Positions 27,637 to 35,234 of a DNA stretch of 64,000 nt are shown in pieces; within the stretch, counting starts at the first letter, position 1, and every line of letters starts with the position of its first letter. Under the pieces are notes generated by a model. The model had not been told where the DNA came from. It saw only the letters and a list, made by a program, of their open reading frames with translations, and ran no database searches. The translations under genes and the position numbers were made by a program. Source of the stretch: Sphingopyxis sp. BSN-002 (GTDB lineage: Bacteria > Pseudomonadota > Alphaproteobacteria > Sphingomonadales > Sphingomonadaceae); contig NZ_CP091804.1 of assembly GCF_022024275.1 (NCBI RefSeq), forward strand, positions 806,001-870,000, given 5' to 3'.

Positions 27637-28047
27637 CTAAAGCGCCCGAATATCCTCCGGCGCATTCCACCAATTGTTGTTGAGCCCGTCGCAATAGGTG
27701 ACCGGCGCGCCCATCAGTTCGTCGGTCGACAGATCGTCGAGCGCGGCGATGCGGACGCCGACGAAAGCGCCGCCCATTGCATCAATCGACCCGTGCCCGT
27801 GCGTCGCCGTACCGCACTCGCGGCAGAAGCGGTGATGCGTCTCGAACCCCTCGCCGCTCCGCGCATAATCGCCGAGATGCTCCTCTCCCCTGAGCAGCCG
27901 GAACTGGTCGGGCTTCAGCGCCGGGACGTTCCAGTTGCGCTGTTTCCGGCAATAGGAGCAATTGCATTTGCTGCTGCCGGCAAAGTCCATGTCGACCTCG
28001 AACGCGACGCGTCCGCAATGACAGCTTCCATGATAGGTTTTGGCCAT
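27637..28047 (-). CDS. GFA family (glutathione-dependent formaldehyde-activating-like) protein
   Basis: This 136-residue protein has the cysteine pattern of the GFA fold: GSCHCGRVAFE near residue 8, CNCSYCRKQ near 28 and HHRFCRECGTAT near 71. These bind one or two zinc ions. Family members bind glutathione adducts or other thiol substrates, and most are not true formaldehyde-activating enzymes. The stop lies 5 bp from the end of tRNA-Leu on the other strand. Confidence 0.9.
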   Translation of the reverse strand: MAKTYHGSCHCGRVAFEVDMDFAGSSKCNCSYCRKQRNWNVPALKPDQFRLLRGEEHLGDYARSGEGFETHHRFCRECGTATHGHGSIDAMGGAFVGVRIAALDDLSTDELMGAPVTYCDGLNNNWWNAPEDIRAL

Positions 28048-28145
28048 AAGTCCTTCTCTTCACTGAAGATGGACGAGGCTATCATGCGCACGCGATCTTA
28101 TCGACATCGGCCCGCCACGCTTCGTCGAAAATCCGCCCGCGTTCA

Positions 28146-28985
28146 TCAGTCGCCGGCCGTCCGGTAATCGCCGAACCGGCCATCGCGCTCGCTGAGAGCA
28201 GCGGTCAGCCCGCCCTGCTGCACCGACGCGTGGAAGGCACGCGCCGATTCGGTCATCGCGCTCATCGCCTGCAATTCCGTCCCGGCGCGTATCCCCGCGC
28301 GGATGCCCATCGCCTCCATCTGGCGGTGGACCGCGCGCTTGTTGATCTGCTGTACGTCGGGCGGCACCATCGCAACGCGCGACGCCATGTCCAGCACCAG
28401 CGCCTCGAGTTCCTCCCCGGGGACCGCACGATTGGCGAAGCCCGATGCAGCCGCCTCGATCCCGCTGATCGTGTCGCCGGTCAGCATCATCTCCATCGCG
28501 CGCCGCATCCCGACGAGCCACGGGTAGAACTGGTTGTCGGGCGGGCTGATCGAGCGGACGACGGGATAGCCGATCTTCGCGTCGTCAGCGACATAGAGCA
28601 GGTCGCATGCCGCCGCGAGTTCGGTTCCCCCCGCGAGACAATAGCCATGAACCTGCCCGATCACCGGTTTGGCCATATCCCAAATGCGAAAACAGCCCTC
28701 GACGACGTGCCGCGGCCAGTTGCCGATTCCCCCGGCGCTATACCAGGGCTGCCCGTCACGGACGTCCGACGACAGGTCGTATCCGGCGCTGAAGCAGCTT
28801 CCAGCGCCGCGCAGCACGATCACCGCGATGTCGGGATCGCGATCGGCGGCCTCGAGCGCCGCGAAAAGCTGCGTCCGCAGCGCGTTCGACATCGCATTGC
28901 GCTTTTCGGGACGATTGAGCGTCAGACGGGCGATCCGATCGCGCGGACGGTCGACGAGCACGAGCGTTTCATTCGATGGTTTCAC
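28146..28985 (-). CDS. enoyl-CoA hydratase/isomerase family protein
   Basis: This 279-residue crotonase-fold protein has the oxyanion-hole motifs GAGSCFSAGYDLSSD near residue 61 and HGYCLAGGTELAAACD near 112. The glutamate in GGTELA is one of the two catalytic positions of crotonase. The second position falls in RSISPPDNQFYPW, where no glutamate is present, so hydratase activity is uncertain and another acyl-CoA reaction is possible. It is divergent from the peptide-binding lipoprotein gene at 29109. Confidence 0.85.
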   Translation of the reverse strand: MKPSNETLVLVDRPRDRIARLTLNRPEKRNAMSNALRTQLFAALEAADRDPDIAVIVLRGAGSCFSAGYDLSSDVRDGQPWYSAGGIGNWPRHVVEGCFRIWDMAKPVIGQVHGYCLAGGTELAAACDLLYVADDAKIGYPVVRSISPPDNQFYPWLVGMRRAMEMMLTGDTISGIEAAASGFANRAVPGEELEALVLDMASRVAMVPPDVQQINKRAVHRQMEAMGIRAGIRAGTELQAMSAMTESARAFHASVQQGGLTAALSERDGRFGDYRTAGD

Positions 28986-29064
28986 GGCGGCATCTCCTCT
29001 TCCGGGTGGCGATCATGCGGTGCGCGCAGCGCGGCCGCCACTGTCGAAATCGCCGACCGCGCGA

Positions 29065-29080
29065 CAAGACCATGGTCTTG
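29065..29080. promoter_or_regulatory. perfect 16-bp palindrome in a divergent promoter region
   Basis: CAAGACCATGGTCTTG is its own reverse complement. It lies between the crotonase start (28985) and the peptide-binding lipoprotein start (29109), a position that suits an operator for either gene. By chance about one perfect 16-bp palindrome is expected in a window of this size, so position is the main argument. Confidence 0.4.
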
Positions 29081-29108
29081 CGCGGCGCGGCGTCCTAGGG
29101 TGCCTGCG

Positions 29109-30602
29109 ATGCGTTTCGTCCGTTCCGCCGCCGCCCCTCTGCTCGTCGCTTCCGCCTCGCTCGCGCTGGCGAGTTGCGGCCTCTTCGGCTCGCGCGGGCC
29201 CGTGAAAGTCGCGGCGATCGGCCCCCTCAACACCGCCGCCAACCCGATCGGCGGCGAACTCTCCGCCGGCAACGCCGCGCTGCTCGATCTTTCGGCCCAA
29301 GGCCTCGTCAGCTTCGACGGCGAGGGGCAGATCGACACCGGGCTAGCCGAACGCTGGACGGTGACGGCCGACGGGCGCAGCTATATCTTCCGTATTCGCG
29401 AAGCCAAATGGACCAACGGGCGCAAGGTGACGGCGGAAGACGTCGCCGCAACGCTTCGCTCCTACCTCGCCCCCGCGAGCCGGCATGTCCTCAAGACCGG
29501 TTTTCCGGAGGTCGACACGATCAAGGCGATGACCGACAGCGTCATCGAGATACGCCTGACGGTGCCGCAGCCGAACATGCTCGAACTGCTCGCCCAGCCG
29601 TCGATGGCGATCGTGTACAAGGGCATGGGTTGGGGCCCGATGCGCGCAAAGAAGATCGGCCGAGCGGTCCTGCTCTCGCCCGTCCCCGACCCGCTCGCCG
29701 AAGATCCCGCGGCAGCCGAGGCGGCTGCGGCCGATCCCGCCGCATCGATCGAACTCACCGGCACGACCCCGCAGGGCGCGCTCGCCCGTTTCAGGAACGG
29801 CTATGCCGACGGCGTGATCGGCGGCCGCTTTTCCACCCTGCCCTATTTCGTCGCGTCGAACATCGGCCGCTCGCGGCTCGTGGTCGATCCGGCACCCGGG
29901 TTGTTCGGACTCGCCTTCACCAATGCCGAAGGTTTTCTCGCGACAGACGCCAATCGCGACGCGCTATCGCGCGCGATCCGGCGACAGCGGCTTGTCGACG
30001 CGTTCGGGCTGGCCGAGTGGCAACCGCAGACGACCCTGCGCCCGTCGATCTTCCGTCGCGATGGCGGCCCCGAACCCCTGCTCCCGGCATGGGCGGACTA
30101 TGACGATGCCTCGCGCCTCGTGCAGGCAAAGCGCGCCGTAGACGCCTGGCGGGCGGGCGGGCGCCAGATCGAACCCTTGCGTATTGCCGTGCCGTCGACG
30201 CCGGGCGGGCGCATCCTTTTTGCCTATGTCGCGGCGGACTTTGCGCGCCTCGGCATCGAAAGCCGCCGGGTCAATATGGGGTCGGCAGCCGACCTGCGCC
30301 TGATCGACGAGGTCGCCCCGAACGACGACGCGCTCTGGGCGCTCCGTCGCCTTTCATGCCAGCGCGATACGCTCTGCAACCGCGAGGCGCAGGAACTGAT
30401 CGAGGCGACCACGGCCAACATCGACGCCGGCCAGCGCGCGCAACAGGTCGGCGAAGCGGAGGCTTTGCTCGCACGCTACTCTCCCTTCATCCCGCTCGCC
30501 TCGCCCCTGCGCTGGTCGGTCGCGTCGCAGCGGCTCACTGGCTTCCGCCCGAACGTCCGCGCGGTTCACCCATTGAATCATCTGATTGCCTTACCTAACT
30601 AA
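29109..30602 (+). CDS. ABC transporter substrate-binding lipoprotein (peptide/opine family 5)
   Basis: This 497-residue lipoprotein has the lipobox LASC at about residue 20. The family-5 solute-binding fold is shown by GLAERWTVTADGRSYIFRIREAKWTNGRKVTAEDVAATL (in two parts, near residues 77-115) and by the later LFGLAFTNAEG. It would bind peptides or similar compounds in the periplasm. No permease or ATPase gene is adjacent, so it may serve a transporter elsewhere. I chose ATG 29109, which starts the signal peptide, instead of a much longer upstream extension that runs antisense to the crotonase gene. Confidence 0.88.
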   Translation: MRFVRSAAAPLLVASASLALASCGLFGSRGPVKVAAIGPLNTAANPIGGELSAGNAALLDLSAQGLVSFDGEGQIDTGLAERWTVTADGRSYIFRIREAKWTNGRKVTAEDVAATLRSYLAPASRHVLKTGFPEVDTIKAMTDSVIEIRLTVPQPNMLELLAQPSMAIVYKGMGWGPMRAKKIGRAVLLSPVPDPLAEDPAAAEAAAADPAASIELTGTTPQGALARFRNGYADGVIGGRFSTLPYFVASNIGRSRLVVDPAPGLFGLAFTNAEGFLATDANRDALSRAIRRQRLVDAFGLAEWQPQTTLRPSIFRRDGGPEPLLPAWADYDDASRLVQAKRAVDAWRAGGRQIEPLRIAVPSTPGGRILFAYVAADFARLGIESRRVNMGSAADLRLIDEVAPNDDALWALRRLSCQRDTLCNREAQELIEATTANIDAGQRAQQVGEAEALLARYSPFIPLASPLRWSVASQRLTGFRPNVRAVHPLNHLIALPN

Positions 30603-30644
30603 TACAGTGGCGCTCACCTTCGGGCGCTGATTGAAAGGACCCCG

Positions 30645-31067
30645 ATGGCCCCTTCGACCCCGAGCCCCGACGCGATCTTCGACGCGCTCATCCAGAATCG
30701 CCGCGATCCCGCCGCGCTGCGCAAGCGCGTCGAGACGATCGAAATCCTGCTCGAACGCAGCTTCGTCATTCCCGGCATCAACCGTCCGGTCGGCCTTGAC
30801 GCGATCGTCGGCCTTGTTCCCGTCGTCGGCGACGTGATCACCGCGACCATGGGCGCCTACCTCATCTGGGAAGCCCGCAATCTCGGCATGTCGAAATGGC
30901 AGATCTGGCGCATGGTCGGCAATCTCGGCGTCGATACCGCACTCGGTGCCGTACCGCTGGTCGGCGACGCGTTCGACTTCCTGTTCCGTTCGAACACGCG
31001 CAACCTCAGGATCATCAAGAAGCATCTCGACAAGCATCACCCGGGAACGATGATCATCGACCAATAG
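30645..31067 (+). CDS. DUF4112 membrane-associated protein
   Basis: This 140-residue protein contains the DUF4112 pattern: LLERSFVIPGINRPVGLDAIVGLVPVVGDVITA near residues 36-68 (shown in parts), then MVGNLGVDTALGAVPLVGDAFD near 90 and FRSNTRNLRI. The repeated G-x-VP-x-VGD motif marks two short membrane-inserting hairpins. The function is unknown. An AAAGGA lies 7 bp before the ATG, and the gene lies 42 bp after the lipoprotein gene, so they may be co-transcribed. Confidence 0.85.
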   Translation: MAPSTPSPDAIFDALIQNRRDPAALRKRVETIEILLERSFVIPGINRPVGLDAIVGLVPVVGDVITATMGAYLIWEARNLGMSKWQIWRMVGNLGVDTALGAVPLVGDAFDFLFRSNTRNLRIIKKHLDKHHPGTMIIDQ

Positions 31068-31145
31068 GGCCGCCCGCCCCCTTCCCCTCGGGTGTCTGAT
31101 GGTGCTAGCACAGCGCCACCACACCCCAGGGGAGACTTTCCGATC

Positions 31146-33257
31146 ATGATCCGCGCCACGCTCGCCGCGCTAGCCCTCACCTCGTCCTTCGTCGCCGTCG
31201 CGGCGGCCGCGCAGGAGGCGAAGGATCCGTACCTCTGGCTGGAGGATATCGAGGGCGCGAAAGCGCTCGACTGGGTCAAAAAGGAAAATGCCGAAACCGA
31301 CAGGCTGATCCGCAGCCGCCCCGGCTTCGAAAAGGATCGTGAGCGCGCGAAGGCGATCCTCGACGACGATCGCCAGATCGCCGAGCCCGGCGAGGTGATG
31401 GGCGACACGATCACCAGTTTCTGGCGCGACGCGGCCAATCCGCGCGGTATCTGGCGCCAGAGCCCGCTCGACGCGTATCTGGGCGGCAAGCCCGTCTGGA
31501 CGACGCTGATCGACGTGGATGCGCTCGGCAAGGCCGAGAAGCAGAGCTGGGTCTGGCACGGCGCCGACTGCCTCGCCCCCGACTACAAGCGCTGCCTCGT
31601 TTCGATCAGCCCCGGCGGCACCGACGCCGACATCGTGCGCGAATGGGACCGCACCACGAAAAGCTTCGTCGACGGCGGCTTCACGCTGCCGCAGGCGAAG
31701 AGCAGCGTCACATGGGAGAATGCCGACACGCTGCTGGTCGCGACCGACTATGGCAAGGACAGCATGACGGCGTCGGGCTATCCGCGCATCGTCAAGCGCT
31801 GGAAGCGCGGTACGCCGCTCTCGGCCGCCGTGACAGTTGCCGAGGGTGAAGCGGCGGACGTGGGCATCAACGTCTTCGCTTTCATGGACGGCGACAAGCG
31901 CCGGACGATGATCAGCCGCAACAAGACCTTCTACACCAGCGACATCTACCTGCCGAACCCCGGGGACGGCGATTTCGACCGCAGCGTCATTCCCGACACC
32001 GCCGACATTCGCGCGGTCGTCGACGGTCAGGTCATCATCTTTCTCAACGAACCCTTCGCCGAATTCCCCGCGGGCTCGCTCCTCGCGCTGCCGCTCGATA
32101 TCCTCGCGAGCGGCGGCCAGGTGCCCTTCGTTCCCGTGATGACGCCGACGAAATCGCAAGCGATCGAGAATGTCGCCGCGAGCAAGAATGTCCTGTGGGT
32201 CAAGGCGCTCGACGATGTCGAGGGCAAGCTCTTCGCGCTGCGCCGTGATCAGCCGAACGGGCGCTGGAGCCAGAAGGAGGTGCCCGTCACCGCAAACGCG
32301 ACGATGGCGATCGCCGGCACGGTCGACGACCGCGACCTCGCTTTCGTCACCGCCGAGACGATGCTCATGCCGCCGACACTCTATGCGGTCGGCGAGACCG
32401 GCTCTCCGCAGACCGTGCAGAGTCTGCCCGCAACCTTCGATGCGAAGGACATGAGCGTCGAGAAACGCTTCGCAACGTCGAAGGACGGTACCAAGGTGCC
32501 TTATTTCCTCGTCCGCAAAAAGGGCCCGACCGGTCCGGTTCCGGCACTCGTTCATGCCTATGGCGGCTTCCGCGCCGCGCAGACGCCCGGCTATCTGACC
32601 GGGCAGCCATACCGCGCCGGACCGCTCGGCCTGTTCTGGGTCGAGGACGGCAACGCCTATGTCCTCGCGAACATCCGCGGCGGCGGCGAATATGGTCCTG
32701 CCTGGCATCAGGCAGCATTGCGCGATAAACGCCAGAACAGCTTCGACGATCTCCACGCGGTCGCCGAGGATCTGGTCGCGACCGGCGTGAGTTCGAAGGG
32801 CAAGATCGCGATCTCGGGCCGCTCGAACGGCGGCGTCCTTGTCGGCGCCGCGATGGAGCAGCGCCCCGACCTTTATGGCGCGGTCATCTCGGGCTCGCCG
32901 CTGAAAGACATGAAGCGCTATAACAAGCTGCTCGCCGGCGCCTCATGGGTCGCCGAATATGGCGACCCCGACAATCCCGACGACTGGGCGTTCATGTCGA
33001 AATATTCGCCCTATCAGAACATCCGCGAGGGCGTGAAATACCCGCCGATCTTCCTCTATCTCTCGACCAAGGACGATCGCGTCCATCCCGGCCACGCGCG
33101 CAAATTTGCCGCGCGGCTGACCGAATATGGCAATAGCGTCTATTATCACGAATATCTGGAGGGCGGCCATTCGGTCGGCGCGGATCATGCCGAGGATGCC
33201 GTGCGCGCAGCGATGCTGCACGCCTTCCTGCTGCGCGAACTGGTCGAGAAGAAGTAG
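31146..33257 (+). CDS. prolyl oligopeptidase family serine peptidase (S9A), exported
   Basis: This 703-residue peptidase has a signal peptide (TLAALALTSSFVAVAAAAQ) and the S9A layout: DPYLWLEDIEGAKALDWV at the start, a seven-bladed propeller and a C-terminal alpha/beta-hydrolase domain. The triad is Ser559 in GRSNGGVLVG, an aspartate in STKDDRVHPG near 643 and a histidine in LEGGHSVGA near 675. It cleaves after proline in short peptides in the periplasm. I chose ATG 31146 because it starts the signal peptide and follows GGGGAGA. A terminator hairpin follows. Confidence 0.93.
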   Translation: MIRATLAALALTSSFVAVAAAAQEAKDPYLWLEDIEGAKALDWVKKENAETDRLIRSRPGFEKDRERAKAILDDDRQIAEPGEVMGDTITSFWRDAANPRGIWRQSPLDAYLGGKPVWTTLIDVDALGKAEKQSWVWHGADCLAPDYKRCLVSISPGGTDADIVREWDRTTKSFVDGGFTLPQAKSSVTWENADTLLVATDYGKDSMTASGYPRIVKRWKRGTPLSAAVTVAEGEAADVGINVFAFMDGDKRRTMISRNKTFYTSDIYLPNPGDGDFDRSVIPDTADIRAVVDGQVIIFLNEPFAEFPAGSLLALPLDILASGGQVPFVPVMTPTKSQAIENVAASKNVLWVKALDDVEGKLFALRRDQPNGRWSQKEVPVTANATMAIAGTVDDRDLAFVTAETMLMPPTLYAVGETGSPQTVQSLPATFDAKDMSVEKRFATSKDGTKVPYFLVRKKGPTGPVPALVHAYGGFRAAQTPGYLTGQPYRAGPLGLFWVEDGNAYVLANIRGGGEYGPAWHQAALRDKRQNSFDDLHAVAEDLVATGVSSKGKIAISGRSNGGVLVGAAMEQRPDLYGAVISGSPLKDMKRYNKLLAGASWVAEYGDPDNPDDWAFMSKYSPYQNIREGVKYPPIFLYLSTKDDRVHPGHARKFAARLTEYGNSVYYHEYLEGGHSVGADHAEDAVRAAMLHAFLLRELVEKK

Positions 33258-33279
33258 AGCGAGAGCTTCCCAAACGGAA

Positions 33280-33305
33280 AAGGGCCACCCTCACGGGCGG
33301 CCCTT
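33280..33305. terminator. bidirectional terminator between the peptidase and the small ORF
   Basis: AAGGGCC-A-CCC and GGG-C-GGCCCTT form a 10-pair stem with one internal mismatch and a TCAC loop. TTCC follows on the plus strand and TTTTCC on the minus strand. It ends the peptidase transcript and, from the other side, the transcript of the 24-codon gene at 33333. Confidence 0.75.
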
Positions 33306-33332
33306 CCATTGTCTTGGCTGACGCGGGATTGC

Positions 33333-33407
33333 TCAGGCGAGCGAGGCCCCCGCGACGGAGGCCATGCTCAGCTGACTTACCGCGTGCGGCATCTGACAAT
33401 GAGACAT
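33333..33407 (-). CDS. 24-residue small protein, undescribed
   Basis: A 25-codon frame encodes a peptide beginning MSHCQMPHAVSQ and ending SMASVAGASLA. A near-perfect Shine-Dalgarno sequence, AAAGGAGGTGG, lies 7 bp upstream of the ATG. A promoter candidate (TTGATC-N17-CATATT, 33471-33443) is about 35 bp upstream and a terminator at 33280-33305 is about 30 bp downstream, so it looks like an independent unit of roughly 160 bases. The N terminus has one cysteine and two histidines, and the C terminus is small and mildly hydrophobic. I do not recognise it. It may be a small protein, a regulatory peptide or a dual-function RNA. Confidence 0.5.
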   Translation of the reverse strand: MSHCQMPHAVSQLSMASVAGASLA

Positions 33408-33442
33408 TGGACCACCTCCTTTCGCTTGTTGACGATGTAGCG

Positions 33443-33471
33443 AATATGGGACGCGACACGTCGGCGATCAA
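33443..33471 (-). promoter_or_regulatory. candidate promoter of the 24-codon gene
   Basis: On the minus strand TTGATC (33471-33466) is followed after exactly 17 bp by CATATT (33448-33443), 35 bp upstream of the small ORF start. It starts right after the terminator of the preceding DUF1328 gene, so the small gene needs its own promoter. Confidence 0.45.
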
Positions 33472-33477
33472 GGGGAC

Positions 33478-33516
33478 AAAAAGGCGCCGGCAGCTCCTCC
33501 CGGAGCCACCGGCGCC
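33478..33516 (-). terminator. intrinsic terminator after the DUF1328 gene
   Basis: GGCGCCGG and CCGGCGCC form an 8-bp outer stem, with an inner GCTCC/GGAGC stem, followed on the minus strand by TTTTT (33482-33478). It is 43 bp after the DUF1328 stop. A further GGGGC/GCCCC hairpin lies at 33530-33545. Confidence 0.9.
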
Positions 33517-33559
33517 ACTGTCGAACCGCGGGGCACAAAGCCCCGGGGCCTCTCCGTGC

Positions 33560-33733
33560 CTACGGCAGGGTCGTACGCCCGCCGCGCCCGAAGAGGAACG
33601 CCACGACGAACAGCACCACGCCGATTACCAGAAGGATTTTCGCGAAATCGGCCGAAAGGCCGGCGATGCCGCCGAAGCCGAGCAGCGCCGCAACGAGTGC
33701 GATAACCGCGAAGATAATGGCCCATCTGAACAT
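33560..33733 (-). CDS. DUF1328 small membrane protein (second copy)
   Basis: This 57-residue protein begins [20 protein letters not shown] and, like its paralogue at 8429-8602, has two hydrophobic segments around GGIAGLSAD. The tail differs ([12 protein letters not shown]). I chose ATG 33733 because it has GGGAG upstream and gives the family length. An exact EcfG-type promoter lies 100 bp upstream, and a strong terminator follows, so it is a single-gene general-stress transcript. Confidence 0.85.
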   Translation of the reverse strand: MFRWAIIFAVIALVAALLGFGGIAGLSADFAKILLVIGVVLFVVAFLFGRGGRTTLP

Positions 33734-33832
33734 AATCTTTCTCCCTTCCTGGACGCACGACCCCGACCTCGCGGACATATGTCACCCGAGTGGCGGCGCT
33801 AGCCGTCGAAAGTCTTGCGTAGATGGGCTGTT

Positions 33833-33857
33833 AACGCTGGCCCGAAACGAAAGTTCC
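33833..33857 (-). promoter_or_regulatory. EcfG-type (general stress) promoter for the second DUF1328 gene
   Basis: On the minus strand GGAAC (33857-33853) is followed after exactly 16 bp by CGTT (33836-33833), the complete EcfG consensus, 100 bp upstream of the DUF1328 start. The first ten bases, GGAACTTTCG, are the same as at 8747-8738. Confidence 0.65.
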
Positions 33858-33968
33858 GGCAGCCGTGGCACGGCAATATCGCCGAGGCCGCGTCATTCCC
33901 GCGACGGAGCGGGCGATGCGAGCGGCGCTTTGCACACGAAAAGCGAAACTGCGCTTGACGATCTGAAC

Positions 33969-34009
33969 TCAACTGATCAAGTTGAATTACCGGTCTGATC
34001 CCGACCGGT
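33969..34009. repeat. two adjacent inverted repeats upstream of the ABC importer
   Basis: TCAACT (33969-33974) pairs with AGTTGA (33980-33985) around GATCA. Four bases later, ACCGGTC (33989-33995) pairs with GACCGGT (34003-34009) around a 7-base spacer. A TTGACG at 33955-33960 may be a -35 element. These could be operators for the importer operon. Confidence 0.45.
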
Positions 34010-34100
34010 CACCATTCGGGATCCGCGGCTTTTGACCGGGAAGCAGCTTGCTCCGCGTTACCAACGGCTAAAGCGCGCGATGCTCAGGCGACAGCGCCAG

Positions 34101-34138
34101 GCATCGTGTTCCCCTCATGTGATGAGGTGATACGATGC
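34101..34138. promoter_or_regulatory. nested inverted repeat in the ABC importer leader
   Basis: GCATCGT (34101-34107) pairs perfectly with ACGATGC (34132-34138), and inside it CCTCAT (34113-34118) pairs perfectly with ATGAGG (34122-34127) around GTG. The internal loops are 5 and 4 bases. It is either a structured RNA element in the leader or a compound operator, about 110 bp upstream of the binding-protein start. Confidence 0.5.
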
Positions 34139-34250
34139 ATTTGTCTCCAGACCCCGCCTGACGACGCGGGCGCCGACCGCGCCTGCCCGCCCTCTTTTCC
34201 CGCGAGTCCGTCCGGCGGCGCACCCTTGCGCGCCCGACCAAGGAAATCCG

Positions 34251-35234
34251 ATGAAACTCTCCCTCGTTCCGCTGCGCGCGCTCGTCGCCGGCATCCTCCT
34301 TTCTCTCGCAGCATGCAGCGGCGCGTCCGACGGCGGGACGGCCCTGAAGGTCGGCGACCAGCTTCACGCGCTCCAATCCTCGCTCGATGTCTCGGGCGAA
34401 GGCAAGCCCGCTGATTACCGCATCGAATGGGCCAATTTCGTCGGCGGCCCGCCGATCATCGCCGCCCAGACCGGAGGATCGCTCGACGTCGGCTGGATGG
34501 CCGAGACGCCGCTGATCTTCGCACAGGCGGCCGGCAGCCCGGTCAAGGTCGTCGCCGTAAGCCGGACGATCGAGGGCGGCGGCTCGCCCTATGCACTGGT
34601 CGTAAAGCCGGACTCGCCGATCCGCAGCATCGCCGACCTCAGAGGCAGGTCGGTTTCGTTCATGAAAGGCACGGTGCTGCACTATTTCGTCGCGCGCCTG
34701 CTCGACCGGCAGGGCCTTTCGCTGAAGGACATCCGCACTGTGCAAGCTACGGGCTTCGGTACGGGTCTGCTCGACAAGGGGGCGGCCGATGCGATCACCA
34801 TCGGCGAACCTTACCTGACGCAGGCCCTCGATGCCGGCAAGATACGCGTCCTCGCCAGCGGTACCCCGCCCAACACGCCCGGCCTCTTCTATCTGGTTGC
34901 CTCGGACGCCGCGCTAGCAGATCCCGCAAAGGCCAAGGCGATCGGCGATCTGGTCGCCCGCGCGGCACGCGCGACACGCTGGCAACGCGAACATGTCGCA
35001 GAGGCGGCGCCCGCGCTCGCCAGGCGCTATAATGTCGATACCCGGACGGCCGAAAAGATCCTGCGGCGCGCGCCCGCCGCCTATGTGTCGATCGACGATG
35101 CCGTTGTCGCCGCTCATCAGGATGAAGCCGATCTCTTCTTCAAGGAGGGGCTGATCCGCAAGAAGCTCGACGTGAGCTGGATTTTCGACAGGCGTTATGA
35201 CAGCATTGTCGCAGCACAGGAGGCTGCGAAGTGA
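34251..35234 (+). CDS. sulfonate/taurine/nitrate-type ABC transporter substrate-binding lipoprotein (SsuA-like)
   Basis: This 327-residue lipoprotein has the lipobox LAAC at about residue 22 and the SsuA/TauA/NMT1-like fold. YRIEWANFVGGPPIIAAQ near residue 60 is followed by GSLDVGWMAETPLIFAQAAG, then SIADLRGRSVSFMKGTVLHYF near 125. It binds an oxyanion such as an alkanesulfonate in the periplasm. The adjacent permease and ATPase complete a three-gene importer. No sulfonate monooxygenase is encoded nearby, so the ligand remains open. Confidence 0.9.
   Translation: MKLSLVPLRALVAGILLSLAACSGASDGGTALKVGDQLHALQSSLDVSGEGKPADYRIEWANFVGGPPIIAAQTGGSLDVGWMAETPLIFAQAAGSPVKVVAVSRTIEGGGSPYALVVKPDSPIRSIADLRGRSVSFMKGTVLHYFVARLLDRQGLSLKDIRTVQATGFGTGLLDKGAADAITIGEPYLTQALDAGKIRVLASGTPPNTPGLFYLVASDAALADPAKAKAIGDLVARAARATRWQREHVAEAAPALARRYNVDTRTAEKILRRAPAAYVSIDDAVVAAHQDEADLFFKEGLIRKKLDVSWIFDRRYDSIVAAQEAAK

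Larger units (their letters stand above)
33734..34250. other. gene-free 517-bp leader region with several inverted repeats
   Basis: No convincing protein gene is present. The left part holds the EcfG promoter for the leftward DUF1328 gene. The right part is the upstream region of the ABC importer operon. It holds three inverted repeats (33969-33985, 33989-34009, 34101-34138) before a pyrimidine-rich stretch and the AAGGAAAT ribosome-binding site of the binding-protein gene. Confidence 0.6.

Noticed and set aside
28230..29108. A 293-codon N-terminal extension of the peptide-binding lipoprotein
   Set aside because: The extension lies antisense to the crotonase gene, and the lipoprotein signal at 29109 is the natural start.
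33955..33960. TTGACG as a rightward promoter for the ABC importer
   Set aside because: No acceptable -10 element occurs at 16-18 bp, so I list it only as a possible -35.
34060..34090. A GCTAAA stretch resembling part of the SAM-II riboswitch upstream of the ABC importer
   Set aside because: The pairing needed for the SAM-II pseudoknot is absent and the element is too far from the ribosome-binding site.
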